A DNA stretch of 64,000 nt from Hyphomicrobiales bacterium. GTDB lineage: Bacteria > Pseudomonadota > Alphaproteobacteria > Rhizobiales > Beijerinckiaceae. Under the pieces are notes generated by a model. The model was not told where the DNA came from and searched no databases. It worked only from the letters and a program-made list of their open reading frames with translations. The translations under genes were made by a program, and so were the position numbers. Numbering within the stretch: the first letter of the stretch is position 1; each line of letters begins with the position of its first letter. Location: positions 249,732-313,731 of the forward strand of contig UCLR01000010.1 in the NCBI GenBank assembly GCA_900473415.1, read 5' to 3'. Shown piece by piece: positions 10,501 to 17,219 of this stretch.

Positions 10501-10614
10501 GCGCAGGTTGCCCAGAATGTCGCGGTCTACGGCAAGGTCAGCTACACGACCGAGTTGAGCGGGCTAGAGCAGAAGTCGGTCGGCGGTAAGCTGGGCGTGC
10601 GCGTGTCGTGGTAA
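7543..10614 (+). CDS. autotransporter outer membrane beta-barrel domain protein
   Basis: This 1023-residue surface protein is a type V secretion autotransporter. The N-terminus is long (about 80 residues) before a probable signal cut after EAYA, so it is an extended or atypical signal region. The passenger (about 83-640) is a beta-helix of short repeats rich in N, T, G and D, with many copies of NTGTLN- or NNLGTLN-like turns. A Gly/Ser/Thr-rich linker spans about 667-700. The C-terminal third is a beta-barrel (about 735-1023) ending in an aromatic Trp, as outer-membrane barrels do. Short Cys pairs sit at both ends of the passenger. The ATG at 7543 has an AGGGG site 7 bases upstream. The passenger role, such as adhesion, cannot be assigned. 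Confidence 0.92.
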   Translation: MRYYRLGCGQPALAVRIGVSAALICKAQSFLSSRKPRQFCWPFSWSASPISLPGRLASLRTALLGASAMMSLVCALDGEAYAQCVPAAPAAGETVTCSGGFLGTGYVAPPNTGITINVVSGTTLAGTVDVQGTGNTTVNNDGTLQGSPALNFVGVSGYTKTLNNTGTLNGGIVGSGDGIIIINQNGTFNSGGITITGAGENTLNVFTGRTVNGLVSMTGSQNTINNLGTLNAGATLTGTLQNRFINGSEAGDRGTVSGAFTLTGPSNFIDNFGTFNNAITLTSAGSNTVVNRPGAVMQSIDTTSGTSNDVVDNLGTINVAILLGAGNDILTNRPFARATDPVENGTIDMGAGDDIFVMLGGTVNAPILMGTGNDTAYIVDGHISTNFQGQAGADRLTWSGGTISGFVDMGTDDDYALFLNLTPTNLATGLRIDGGLGSDQLVWDNTRGDGVYRYVNWELFSLTNGSQLTFDNYATLTLGDSGTGTGTLSIDATSTVFAGNGTHTVAPFTAGQLVAVNNAGTIDLTNAGSSVTDAFVVQGNYTGLGGRLLLNTVLAGDGSPSDKLVIQSGTATGSTGLGITNTGGGGALTTGNGILVVEATSGATTSTGAFSLLGRAAAGAFEYQLYRGGVDAGTEQNWYLRNFVPVEICPLVGLDCGAPVVPPTVPDGGGGSGTGGGGGSGTGGSGGTGTGGTGGGSSGGGRPGIILYRPEVALHSAIPSLARAAARNTLGTFHDREGEQVYASADGVLRQGWGRVYGSHYEESWRGDVSPKFDGSFWGMQAGMPLYGIDHENGQRDRFGVFFGYNNTSGDVKGFAIGRLNRPVGKIGIDAYSLGAYWTHFWNSGAYLDAVLMGTWLDQTTRSTYGTKGDSKGNILTASLEAGYPIELGMGWKLEPQAQLIFQHQGAERFNDLISSIAYDNNNVLTGRIGARLVGDLDWNGVPVKPYLIANLWHDFGNGSDIVKFGTFPIRTDRNATALELGGGLSAQVAQNVAVYGKVSYTTELSGLEQKSVGGKLGVRVSW

Positions 10615-10641
10615 CGAGGGCTATTCCAAGTCCACGCCTTC

Positions 10642-10666
10642 CCAGCTGCCCCTGAAGGCAAGCTGG
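10642..10666 (+). promoter_or_regulatory. hairpin in the leader of the C59 amidase gene
   Basis: CCAGCT at 10642-10647 pairs with AGCTGG at 10661-10666, with inner GCC/GGC pairing and one bulged base. It lies between the autotransporter stop (10614) and the ribosome site (GAGAGGG) of the next gene. It could act as a weak terminator or a leader structure. No T-run follows. Confidence 0.35.
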
Positions 10667-10676
10667 AGAGGGAACC

Positions 10677-11771
10677 ATGGACGCAGCCCAGAAGCGCTCG
10701 ATGCAAAGGCGGTCTCCGATCCGCGCCAGGCTCGTGTCCCTTGCCCTTGCGGGCTTGCTATTCACTGAAGCGGCTGCGCAGGCATGTACTCGCTTCGTCT
10801 ATTTCGGCGCAGCCGGACAGGTGATCACCGCCCGTTCGATGGACTGGAAGAATGACGTCGCCACCAATCTCTGGGCTTTGCCGCGGGGGATCGAGCGCAA
10901 TGGCGAAGTCGGGCCCAATTCGATCAAGTGGATCGCGAAATATGGCAGCGTGATCGCTTCGGGCTACGATGTTTCCACTACCGATGGACTCAACGAGGCC
11001 GGGCTTTCGGTCAACCTGCTTTGGCTCGTCGAATCGGAATACCCGAAGTTCGATGCCAATTCGAAGCCAGGCCTCAGCATTGCGGCCTGGGGGCAATACG
11101 TCCTCGACAACTTCGCCACGGTCGCGGAAGCCGTCGAGGCGCTGCAAAAGGAGCCTTTTACGGTCGTCACCGATGCGGTGCCCGGCGAAACCCGGATGAC
11201 GACGCTGCATCTCTCGATGTCCGATCCGACAGGTGACAGCGCCATCATCGAGTACATCGGCGGACGCCAGGTCATCCACCATGACCGCAAGTACCAGGTC
11301 ATGACGAACTCGCCGACCTTCGACCAACAACTGGCGCTCGCCGAATACTGGAAGCAGATCGGCGGCACGGTGATGCTGCCCGGAACCAACCGGGCTTCGG
11401 ATCGCTTCGTGCGGGCCTCGTTCTACGTCAATGCCATTCCGAAGTTCGAAGACCCCAACCGCGCGGTCGCCAGCGTCTTCAGCGTGATCCGTAACACCTC
11501 GGTGCCCTTCGGCCTGACAACACCGGACCAGCCGAATATCTCGTCGACGCGCTGGCGCACTGTCGCCGACCATGCCCGCAAGCTCTATTTCTTCGAGTCC
11601 GCGCTGACGCCGAACACGTTCTGGGTGGATCTGAAGAAGCTCGATTTCTCGCCGGCTGCAGGTGTTCGCAAGCTCGACCTTGGCAAGGACCAAGACCACA
11701 CCTATTCCGGAGACGCGACAGGCAGCTTCGCACCTTCAAAGCCGTTCGAGTTCCTCGGTCTGAAGCATTAG
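10677..11771 (+). CDS. linear amide C-N hydrolase, choloylglycine hydrolase/penicillin V acylase family (C59)
   Basis: This 364-residue Ntn-hydrolase has a signal peptide of about 36 residues ending QA, directly before Cys37. After export this Cys becomes the N-terminal nucleophile, as the mechanism requires. The following block CTRFVYFG and then TARSMDW near residue 57 match the family (Cys, Arg and Asp of the active site). The length fits periplasmic Gram-negative members. Some of these hydrolyse penicillin V and long-chain acyl-homoserine lactones, while others act on bile salts or unknown amides. The gene follows the autotransporter by 62 bases on the same strand and is convergent with a lactonase-like gene. 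Confidence 0.9.
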   Translation: MDAAQKRSMQRRSPIRARLVSLALAGLLFTEAAAQACTRFVYFGAAGQVITARSMDWKNDVATNLWALPRGIERNGEVGPNSIKWIAKYGSVIASGYDVSTTDGLNEAGLSVNLLWLVESEYPKFDANSKPGLSIAAWGQYVLDNFATVAEAVEALQKEPFTVVTDAVPGETRMTTLHLSMSDPTGDSAIIEYIGGRQVIHHDRKYQVMTNSPTFDQQLALAEYWKQIGGTVMLPGTNRASDRFVRASFYVNAIPKFEDPNRAVASVFSVIRNTSVPFGLTTPDQPNISSTRWRTVADHARKLYFFESALTPNTFWVDLKKLDFSPAAGVRKLDLGKDQDHTYSGDATGSFAPSKPFEFLGLKH

Positions 11772-11967
11772 ATCTGGCGCCTTGAGTTCGGGACTGAAAG
11801 AGCGATCAAAGATGGCTGACTGCGCCAGCTGCTGATCGTCATCTGACATCGGCGGGGCTGCTTCTGAACGTCCGTTTCTCGGCGATGGCGCAATGCCCGC
11901 AGTTGGCGCGAAGCTGACGTCGCGCCAAGTCGCAGCAGAGGCGAAGCTGCGCTGCACTCTAACCTGT
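11772..11967. other. intergenic region between convergent genes
   Basis: No gene is evident. A minus-strand frame of about 73 codons (11736-11957) is open but overlaps the amidase gene and has no recognisable motif, so I do not call it. The region contains the strong hairpin listed separately at 11903-11928. Confidence 0.45.
11903..11928. terminator. perfect 9-bp hairpin, candidate bidirectional terminator
   Basis: TTGGCGCGA at 11903-11911 and TCGCGCCAA at 11920-11928 are perfect reverse complements separated by 8 bases. The hairpin sits between two convergent genes ending at 11771 and 11968, the usual place for a shared terminator. There is no clear T-run on either strand, so a Rho-independent function is uncertain. 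Confidence 0.45.
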
Positions 11968-12762
11968 TTACACGTTTGGCGGGAGATGCAGTGCGACCGT
12001 CTCGCCTGACGAACCGGTAACAGCTGGAAAGCGCCTTCGGACAGCGGGATCGTGACCCGGAATAATGTGATCTTCCGATGGCGCCAACTGGCGGGCCAGG
12101 CGCCAACCCTGGACCATCTGGCCGATGTCGAAGAAGATCACGAACGGGTTCTGCTGTTGCATATTTGCGTAGTAGTGGCAGGCATCGCTCGCCAGGACGA
12201 CGCGACCGCGCGCGGTCGAGACGCTGACCATCTGCATACCCCCGGTATGCCCTCCGACCTTATGCAGACACACCCCAGGGGTTAGCTCGCTGTCACCATC
12301 GTGAAAGGTCACTTGTTCCGCATAAACGGCCCGCACGATCCGCACCACATCCTCAATTTCGAAGGGATAGCGGATGCAAGAAGCGCCCATATAGCGTCCG
12401 GTTGCAAAGGCGATTTCCGCATCTTGGATATGAAACTGTGCGTTCGGGAAGAGGTCGAGGTTCCCTGCATGGTCGTGATGAAGATGTGTGATGATCACAT
12501 CCTCAACAGTTCCAGGCTCGATGCCCAGTTGCGTCAAAGCCTCGGCCACCGTGCGAGTCAACGGTCGCTTGCGAGCCTTGGCAACCTCTGCAGAAAAGCC
12601 GGTATCGACCACGATGACCCGATGGCCCTGCCGCAGAACCCAGAAGAAATAGTCCATCGGCATGGGAGCATCATGAAGATCGATCGGCCGGGTAAAGTTC
12701 TCCCGCGCTACTCGATCCTCATGCGTGGCATACCGTAGCGCGTAAACTTCCCAGTCGGTCAT
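11968..12762 (-). CDS. metallo-beta-lactamase fold hydrolase, N-acyl homoserine lactonase-like
   Basis: This 264-residue protein carries the zinc motif HLHHDH (His93, His95, Asp97, His98) in the form followed by AGNLDLF, as in AiiA/AttM-type lactonases. Further ligands are likely in GGHTGG, SDACH and the final PGHD. There is no signal peptide, so it is cytosolic. The open frame extends 86 codons further upstream, but that part overlaps the HD-domain gene. The ATG at 12762 gives the normal N-terminus. It is the last gene of a minus-strand unit MFS - HD - MBL. The natural substrate could be acyl-homoserine lactones or another lactone or ester imported by the MFS transporter. Confidence 0.85.
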   Translation of the reverse strand: MTDWEVYALRYATHEDRVARENFTRPIDLHDAPMPMDYFFWVLRQGHRVIVVDTGFSAEVAKARKRPLTRTVAEALTQLGIEPGTVEDVIITHLHHDHAGNLDLFPNAQFHIQDAEIAFATGRYMGASCIRYPFEIEDVVRIVRAVYAEQVTFHDGDSELTPGVCLHKVGGHTGGMQMVSVSTARGRVVLASDACHYYANMQQQNPFVIFFDIGQMVQGWRLARQLAPSEDHIIPGHDPAVRRRFPAVTGSSGETVALHLPPNV

Positions 12763-12812
12763 GTTCGCCCTCCCGCTTCGGGACGTACCATGGCTGAGGA
12801 CGGCCAGTTGAC

Positions 12813-13472
12813 CTATCGGGTCGGCCGCGCGCTGAGATTGCTCGCCAGGCCTGACATCGTTTCCGCCTTGATCAGCCCGAGCGCTCCCGCCACGTGCCAC
12901 CAGCCGTGGTCGGCTTGCCGCACGATGGTGCATTCCGCACTCACGGCCATGTGCTGCCCCTCGAACGAGTGACCGACCGCGATATGGGCGACCTCGTCGG
13001 GCAGGCCGACCGCCAGGCACACATGCGCGCCGAACACCGAATGGCGGAAAGTCGGGAAACCACTATCTGCGGGCGCGGCAGCCCAGCGCGCCCGGTTGGC
13101 CGGATCGAACTCGTAGGGCTTGCCGACATCATGACAGGCAGCGCCGGCCAGCAGGATGTTCCAATCGATCCGCGTTTCAGGATAGTTCTGCTCGAACTCC
13201 TCGGCAATGACCTTCGCGTAGCGAAAGACGCCGCGCAGGTGGTCCGCCTGGGTGCCCTTGTGCAGCACAGGCGAGCCCGGATTTCCTTCCGGCGGGATCT
13301 CGGCGATCCGTGAGAAATCCGAACAGGCGAGCGCATAGGCCCAGGCCTCGACGACCTTCGCGCGCAGCGCCTCATCCGGCACCATCGCGATCTCGGGGAA
13401 ATCCTCCAGGACGTGCTGTCGCGCCGTTTCGGTGATCGTGCGCCGGGGGCGCGCAGAATAATTGGCGATCAT
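12813..13472 (-). CDS. HD domain-containing protein
   Basis: This 219-residue protein has a metal-dependent phosphohydrolase-type HD signature. His78 in the segment QADHLRGVF and His114-Asp115 in AACHDVGKPYE are the expected ligands, with a further His in the RHSVFGAH stretch. It is soluble with no signal peptide. I preferred the ATG at 13472; an in-frame GTG at 13502 lies only 5 bases after the MFS stop and is an alternative. It lies between the MFS and lactonase-like genes, suggesting a catabolic or hydrolytic role rather than signalling. The substrate is unknown. Confidence 0.8.
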   Translation of the reverse strand: MIANYSARPRRTITETARQHVLEDFPEIAMVPDEALRAKVVEAWAYALACSDFSRIAEIPPEGNPGSPVLHKGTQADHLRGVFRYAKVIAEEFEQNYPETRIDWNILLAGAACHDVGKPYEFDPANRARWAAAPADSGFPTFRHSVFGAHVCLAVGLPDEVAHIAVGHSFEGQHMAVSAECTIVRQADHGWWHVAGALGLIKAETMSGLASNLSARPTR

Positions 13473-13507
13473 GGGCTTTTTCTCATCAAGAGAGGGAACC
13501 ACCGCGC

Positions 13508-14782
13508 CTAGGTCGCGGCGTTCTGAGGCTCGATTGGCTTGCGCGTCATCAGCAGCGTCGCCAAGGCGCCGCAGACGAGCAGGGCGGCGGCAATGCGGAA
13601 GGCCCAGGTATAGCCACCCGTCCCGGCGACGACATAGCCGGTGATGATCGGGGCGATGAGCCCGAAGAAGTTGCCGCCAAAGGCGGTGATCGCGATCACG
13701 CGGGAAACGTCGCGGGGGTTGCGCAGCAGATCGCTCGCCAGGGTGAAGTTGAGGCCCGCGCCCGTCGTGCTGCCGGTCAGCACGATTGTGAGCACGACGA
13801 GGAGTTGCCAGAGTTCGCCAGCCAGCGGCGCGTTTTCATTGCCGCGATGGCGTTGCTGTCGACGGCTATCCTGCTCGCGCCGCTGGCCGCTCCGGATGGA
13901 TTCTGCAGAGAGTGCCCGATCGCTGAGGCGCGCGATGATGAGGCTGAGGACCATGGTGACCATATACGGGATCGCGGTCAGATATCCCGTGTTCATCGTG
14001 GAGAGCTCGCGCGTCGATTGCAGATAGGTCGGCAGCCAGGTCAGGAACAGATAGGCCGTGTAGACGAGACAGGCCTGCGTCAGAACCAGGCCCCAAACGC
14101 TCCTTTGCGAGAGCAGGTAGCCAAGCGATGAGGGCGCCGGATCGGCAGAGGCGCTAGCTTTGGCGTCACCGTTGCGCTCCGAGATGACCTTCGAGCGCTC
14201 GGCATCCGGCAGCCAGTTAGCCTTCTCGGGCTCAGCATAGAACTTCATCCAGAACGCCAGCCAGACAAAGCCGACGAGGCCGAGCGCCACGAAGGCGGTG
14301 CGCCAGTCGAATGCGCTCACGAGTGCTGCGACAACCAATGCGCCAAGCGCCGGGCCAGCGGACGAACCACCGTTGAAAAGGGTGGTAACCAGACCGCGTT
14401 CGCGTGCGGGGAACCAGTCGCGGATCACCCGGCCACAAGCGGGAAAAGTGGTCGCCTCGCTCGCGCCCATGACCAGCCGGGCGGCAAGGATCGACGCGAA
14501 GCCGGTGGTGGCCGCGGTTAAAGCAGTTGCCGCCGACCATATCGCGATGCCGCCGCCGACCATGCGCTTGGCACCGACCCGCTCGACAAGGAGCCCGATC
14601 GGGATAAGGCAAATCACATAGGTCCAGAGAAAACAGGAAAACAGATATCCCATCTGAACGGGACTAAACCCAAACTCGGCTGCGATCTGCTTCGAGGCGA
14701 CCGACAAGGCGATCCGGTCCATGTAATTGATGATCACGGCCGTGAAAATCAGCAGCGCAATCCACGCTCGGCGATACGTCAT
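13508..14782 (-). CDS. MFS transporter, ACS (anion:cation symporter) family, with an inverted segment in helix 8
   Basis: This 424-residue inner-membrane protein begins with a helix containing INYMDRIALS, the hallmark of ACS-family organic-anion symporters (glucarate, galactonate, phthalate and similar). Loop 2-3 has LVERVGAKR and helix 4 ends in GRVIRDWFPARERG. Helices 1-7 and 9-12 look normal. Residues 303-317 read EQDSRRQQRHRGNEN, far too polar for helix 8, and come from a 43-base core (13833-13875) lying between 12-base inverted repeats. Flipping the core gives VFIAAMALLSTAILL in frame, a standard helix. As sequenced, the protein is probably inactive. The gene heads the MFS-HD-MBL unit and is divergent from a LysR gene, its probable regulator. 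Confidence 0.9.
   Translation of the reverse strand: MTYRRAWIALLIFTAVIINYMDRIALSVASKQIAAEFGFSPVQMGYLFSCFLWTYVICLIPIGLLVERVGAKRMVGGGIAIWSAATALTAATTGFASILAARLVMGASEATTFPACGRVIRDWFPARERGLVTTLFNGGSSAGPALGALVVAALVSAFDWRTAFVALGLVGFVWLAFWMKFYAEPEKANWLPDAERSKVISERNGDAKASASADPAPSSLGYLLSQRSVWGLVLTQACLVYTAYLFLTWLPTYLQSTRELSTMNTGYLTAIPYMVTMVLSLIIARLSDRALSAESIRSGQRREQDSRRQQRHRGNENAPLAGELWQLLVVLTIVLTGSTTGAGLNFTLASDLLRNPRDVSRVIAITAFGGNFFGLIAPIITGYVVAGTGGYTWAFRIAAALLVCGALATLLMTRKPIEPQNAAT
13821..13887. repeat. inverted repeat pair bounding an inverted 43-base core inside the MFS gene
   Basis: GCCAGCGGCGCG at 13821-13832 and CGCGCCGCTGGC at 13876-13887 are perfect 12-base reverse complements; the match stops exactly at these ends. 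The 43 bases between them (13833-13875) make a polar stretch in the gene's own direction. On the opposite strand they encode the hydrophobic helix expected at this point. Because inversion keeps both length and phase, both states are open reading frames. No recombinase gene is nearby. Confidence 0.85.
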
Positions 14783-14911
14783 CGATCCAGCTCCCTGTCA
14801 TTGGCCCGCACGGGCGATGGCGGGTCTTTTCGCCCGCTACCGGAAGGAGCTACATTCATCATCATTCCCGGTCTAATCGGAAGATTTAACGGCAATGCAT
14901 AGACTTTCCTG

Positions 14912-15820
14912 ATGAGTCGAATTTCAATCCCGCAGCTGGAGGCCTTCTTCTGGACAGCCGAGCTCGGCTCCGTGCTGAAAGCTGCGGAACGTCTGCACAT
15001 CGCTCAGCCGACCCTGTCATTGCGGCTACGTCAGCTTGAAGAGGCAGTCCCTTCCCCATTGCTGGAGCGGGCCGGGCGAGGCATCCGCCTCACTCCTGAC
15101 GGGCACAGGTTCCTCAGGCACGCCAAGATTGTCTTGGCAGCACATCGCGAACTGCAGGCTTCGGTCGCTGTGGCCGAAATGAGCGGCACCGTCAGGATCG
15201 GGCTGGCAGAAGGATTTGCGGTCGCCTGCCTGCCAAGTCTCATCGCCGAGATGCGAGAGGCTTACCCGTTGCTCGCTCCGGAATGGACCATTTCGACGAG
15301 CAGCGGCCTGGAGCAGAGTCTCGCCGACGGGCACCTGGATCTGGCCGTTCTTGTCGACCCCATCGGTCAACGCGATGTCCGCCTTCACTTCCTCGGCGCG
15401 CAATCCAATCGTTGGGCTGCACCTGTTGCGACCGAGCTCGCGAACTCGGCAACGGCACAGAACCTGGCACGGCAGACCATCATCACCACGCCGCCGCCGA
15501 CCTCCATGTATCGGCAGACCATATCCTGGTTCGCAAATGAGCGGACCCAGCCGGCTGGCTTTTGCTTTTGCTCAAGCCTGAACGCGTCGCTTCAGCTCGT
15601 CGCCGCGGGGATCGGAATCGGCGTCTTTCCAACTCGCATGATCCAGGCTTATCCGGGAGCCGCGAAATTGCGGGCGATACAATCGGATCCGCCACTCGCT
15701 GACGGTCGTGTCTATGTCGCCGATCGCGCCGACTCCGATCCCGGACGAACCGCTGCGATCGCGCGGCTTTTCGAACGCGCGACCGGCTCGATGGGATATT
15801 TCAATGGGATGCAGGATTAG
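14912..15820 (+). CDS. LysR family transcriptional regulator
   Basis: This 302-residue protein has an N-terminal winged helix-turn-helix (residues about 5-65, including LKAAERLHIAQPTLSLRLRQ) followed by a LysR substrate-binding domain. It is divergent from the MFS gene with 129 bases between starts, the classic LysR layout, so it probably controls the MFS-HD-MBL unit in response to the transported compound. The spacer holds an imperfect repeat TTCC-N10-GGAA near 14865-14885 that could be part of its binding site. The ATG at 14912 gives the normal start of the DNA-binding domain. Confidence 0.92.
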   Translation: MSRISIPQLEAFFWTAELGSVLKAAERLHIAQPTLSLRLRQLEEAVPSPLLERAGRGIRLTPDGHRFLRHAKIVLAAHRELQASVAVAEMSGTVRIGLAEGFAVACLPSLIAEMREAYPLLAPEWTISTSSGLEQSLADGHLDLAVLVDPIGQRDVRLHFLGAQSNRWAAPVATELANSATAQNLARQTIITTPPPTSMYRQTISWFANERTQPAGFCFCSSLNASLQLVAAGIGIGVFPTRMIQAYPGAAKLRAIQSDPPLADGRVYVADRADSDPGRTAAIARLFERATGSMGYFNGMQD

Positions 15821-15955
15821 CTCGGAAGCGGCTTTTTGCGCCTGACCTTTGGACAGCAAGGGCGCGCCACAGGGGCTGTCTCAAAGGCAAGAACACCTTC
15901 GCGACTGCCTTACCCGCCGGCACGATAGAAGCGAAGGGACCGGCGCTTTCGCGGC

Positions 15956-15998
15956 GTGAGCCACACGAGGCGCCCTCCGGGAAGCCCGGCGGGCTCAC
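15956..15998. terminator. nested hairpin, candidate bidirectional terminator
   Basis: GTGAGCC at 15956-15962 pairs with GGCTCAC at 15992-15998, and inside this lies the hairpin CCGGG-AAG-CCCGG at 15977-15989. It sits between the LysR gene (ends 15820) and the convergent Bug gene (ends 16026). The rest of 15821-16025 shows no gene. There is no T-run, so it is a structural candidate only. Confidence 0.4.
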
Positions 15999-16025
15999 AA
16001 CTGCAAAGCGCGGGGCCCTGCGCCC

Positions 16026-17003
16026 TTAGTTTGCCACCACCCCGGCTGCTTTAATGACGGGCGTCCATTTCTCGATCTCGCTGGCGACGAGGTTGCGCAG
16101 CGCATCGGGGCCGGTCTTAGCCGGGATGACCGCGCCGATATCCTCGAGTTTCTTGCGAGTCGCTGGGTCCCTGAGCGCCGCATCGACAGCGGCCGCGAGC
16201 TTGTTGACGACCTCCTTCGGCGTCCCCTTGGGCGCGAACATCGCATTCCAGCCCGATGCGATGAATGTCGGCATGCCGGCTTCGGTCGTCGTGGGAACGG
16301 CAGGAATGGCCGGCGACCGCTCGGGGGTCGCGATGGCGAAGGCCTTGATGTTCCCGGCGATCACCTGCGGCACCGTGTGCGGAATCTGGTCGCACATGAA
16401 GTCGTACACGCCGGCCACCAGATCGTTGAGCGCGGGGCCCGAGCCGCGATAGGCGACCTGCGGCGAGCGCGCGCCGATCATCGAGGTGAAGAGCAGGCAG
16501 GCTACATGCGAGGTCGAACCGACGCCCCCATGCCCGTTGTTCAGCTTGTTGGGGTCGGCCTTGATCAGGGCGATCAACTCCTGGAGCGTGTTCACCGGCA
16601 GTGCCCTCTTGCCGAACACGGCGATCGGCGTGTCGGAGAGCTGGCTGACATGTTCGAAATCGGTCAGGGGGTCGTAGGGCAGATTGGGATAGAGTGCCGG
16701 CGCCGCGCCATGCGTGCCCATTTGCCCGACCATTATGGTGTAGCCGTCAGGTGCGGCCTTGGCGGCGCGGTACGAGCCCGTCGTGCCCCCGGCACCACCG
16801 ATATTCTCGATCACGAGCTGCTGACGGAGCGTCTGCGCCATGTGATCCAGCACAATACGCGCGATCACATCGGTATTGCCTCCGGCGGCGTAGGGCACGA
16901 TCACGTTGATCGGCTTCGTCGGATAGGCCTGTGCCGAGACCTGGGTCGCAGCTCCGAGAAAAGCGGCCGCCAACGCCGCGGCGAAAGTCTTTCGGATCGT
17001 CAT
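16026..17003 (-). CDS. tripartite tricarboxylate transporter substrate-binding protein (Bug family)
   Basis: This 325-residue periplasmic binding protein has a signal peptide of about 24 residues ending VSA, then YPTKPINVIVPYAAGG, the standard start of mature Bug/TctC proteins. The ligand-loop region GGAGGTTGS follows near residue 84. I chose the ATG at 17003, which has a GGGGAGG site 5 bases upstream; the frame continues upstream to 17138 without support. It is the last gene of the minus-strand unit, separated from the SDR by 216 bases containing a small GC hairpin (17023-17038). It may use the TctA/TctB pair encoded upstream in the unit. The ligand is a carboxylate by family, identity unknown. 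Confidence 0.93.
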   Translation of the reverse strand: MTIRKTFAAALAAAFLGAATQVSAQAYPTKPINVIVPYAAGGNTDVIARIVLDHMAQTLRQQLVIENIGGAGGTTGSYRAAKAAPDGYTIMVGQMGTHGAAPALYPNLPYDPLTDFEHVSQLSDTPIAVFGKRALPVNTLQELIALIKADPNKLNNGHGGVGSTSHVACLLFTSMIGARSPQVAYRGSGPALNDLVAGVYDFMCDQIPHTVPQVIAGNIKAFAIATPERSPAIPAVPTTTEAGMPTFIASGWNAMFAPKGTPKEVVNKLAAAVDAALRDPATRKKLEDIGAVIPAKTGPDALRNLVASEIEKWTPVIKAAGVVAN

Positions 17004-17219
17004 CGTAGCCTCCCCTTGAAACGGCCGGTTTGCCGGCCTTGAAGTCGCGCCAGCTCCAGCGCCCGAGCGCCCGGAGCGGGAAGGATCGGCCACGCGCAGC
17101 GGCATGGCGTGAATGTCGAGCTGAACGCGGGGCAACACGCAGAGTCGGATGACGAGGCCGAGCCGGCTCCATTGCCACCTGTGCGGCCGTTCCGACCCAA
17201 GCCGGTTCGGCCAGCGCGA

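Noticed and set aside
11736..11957. Minus-strand frame of 73 codons after the amidase gene
   Set aside because: Overlaps the end of the amidase gene and contains the terminator-like hairpin; no motif.
13805..14131. Plus-strand open frame with a strongly hydrophobic start (QRRVFIAAMALLSTAILL)
   Set aside because: Not a gene: the hydrophobic stretch is the inverted helix 8 of the minus-strand MFS gene and the remainder is antisense.
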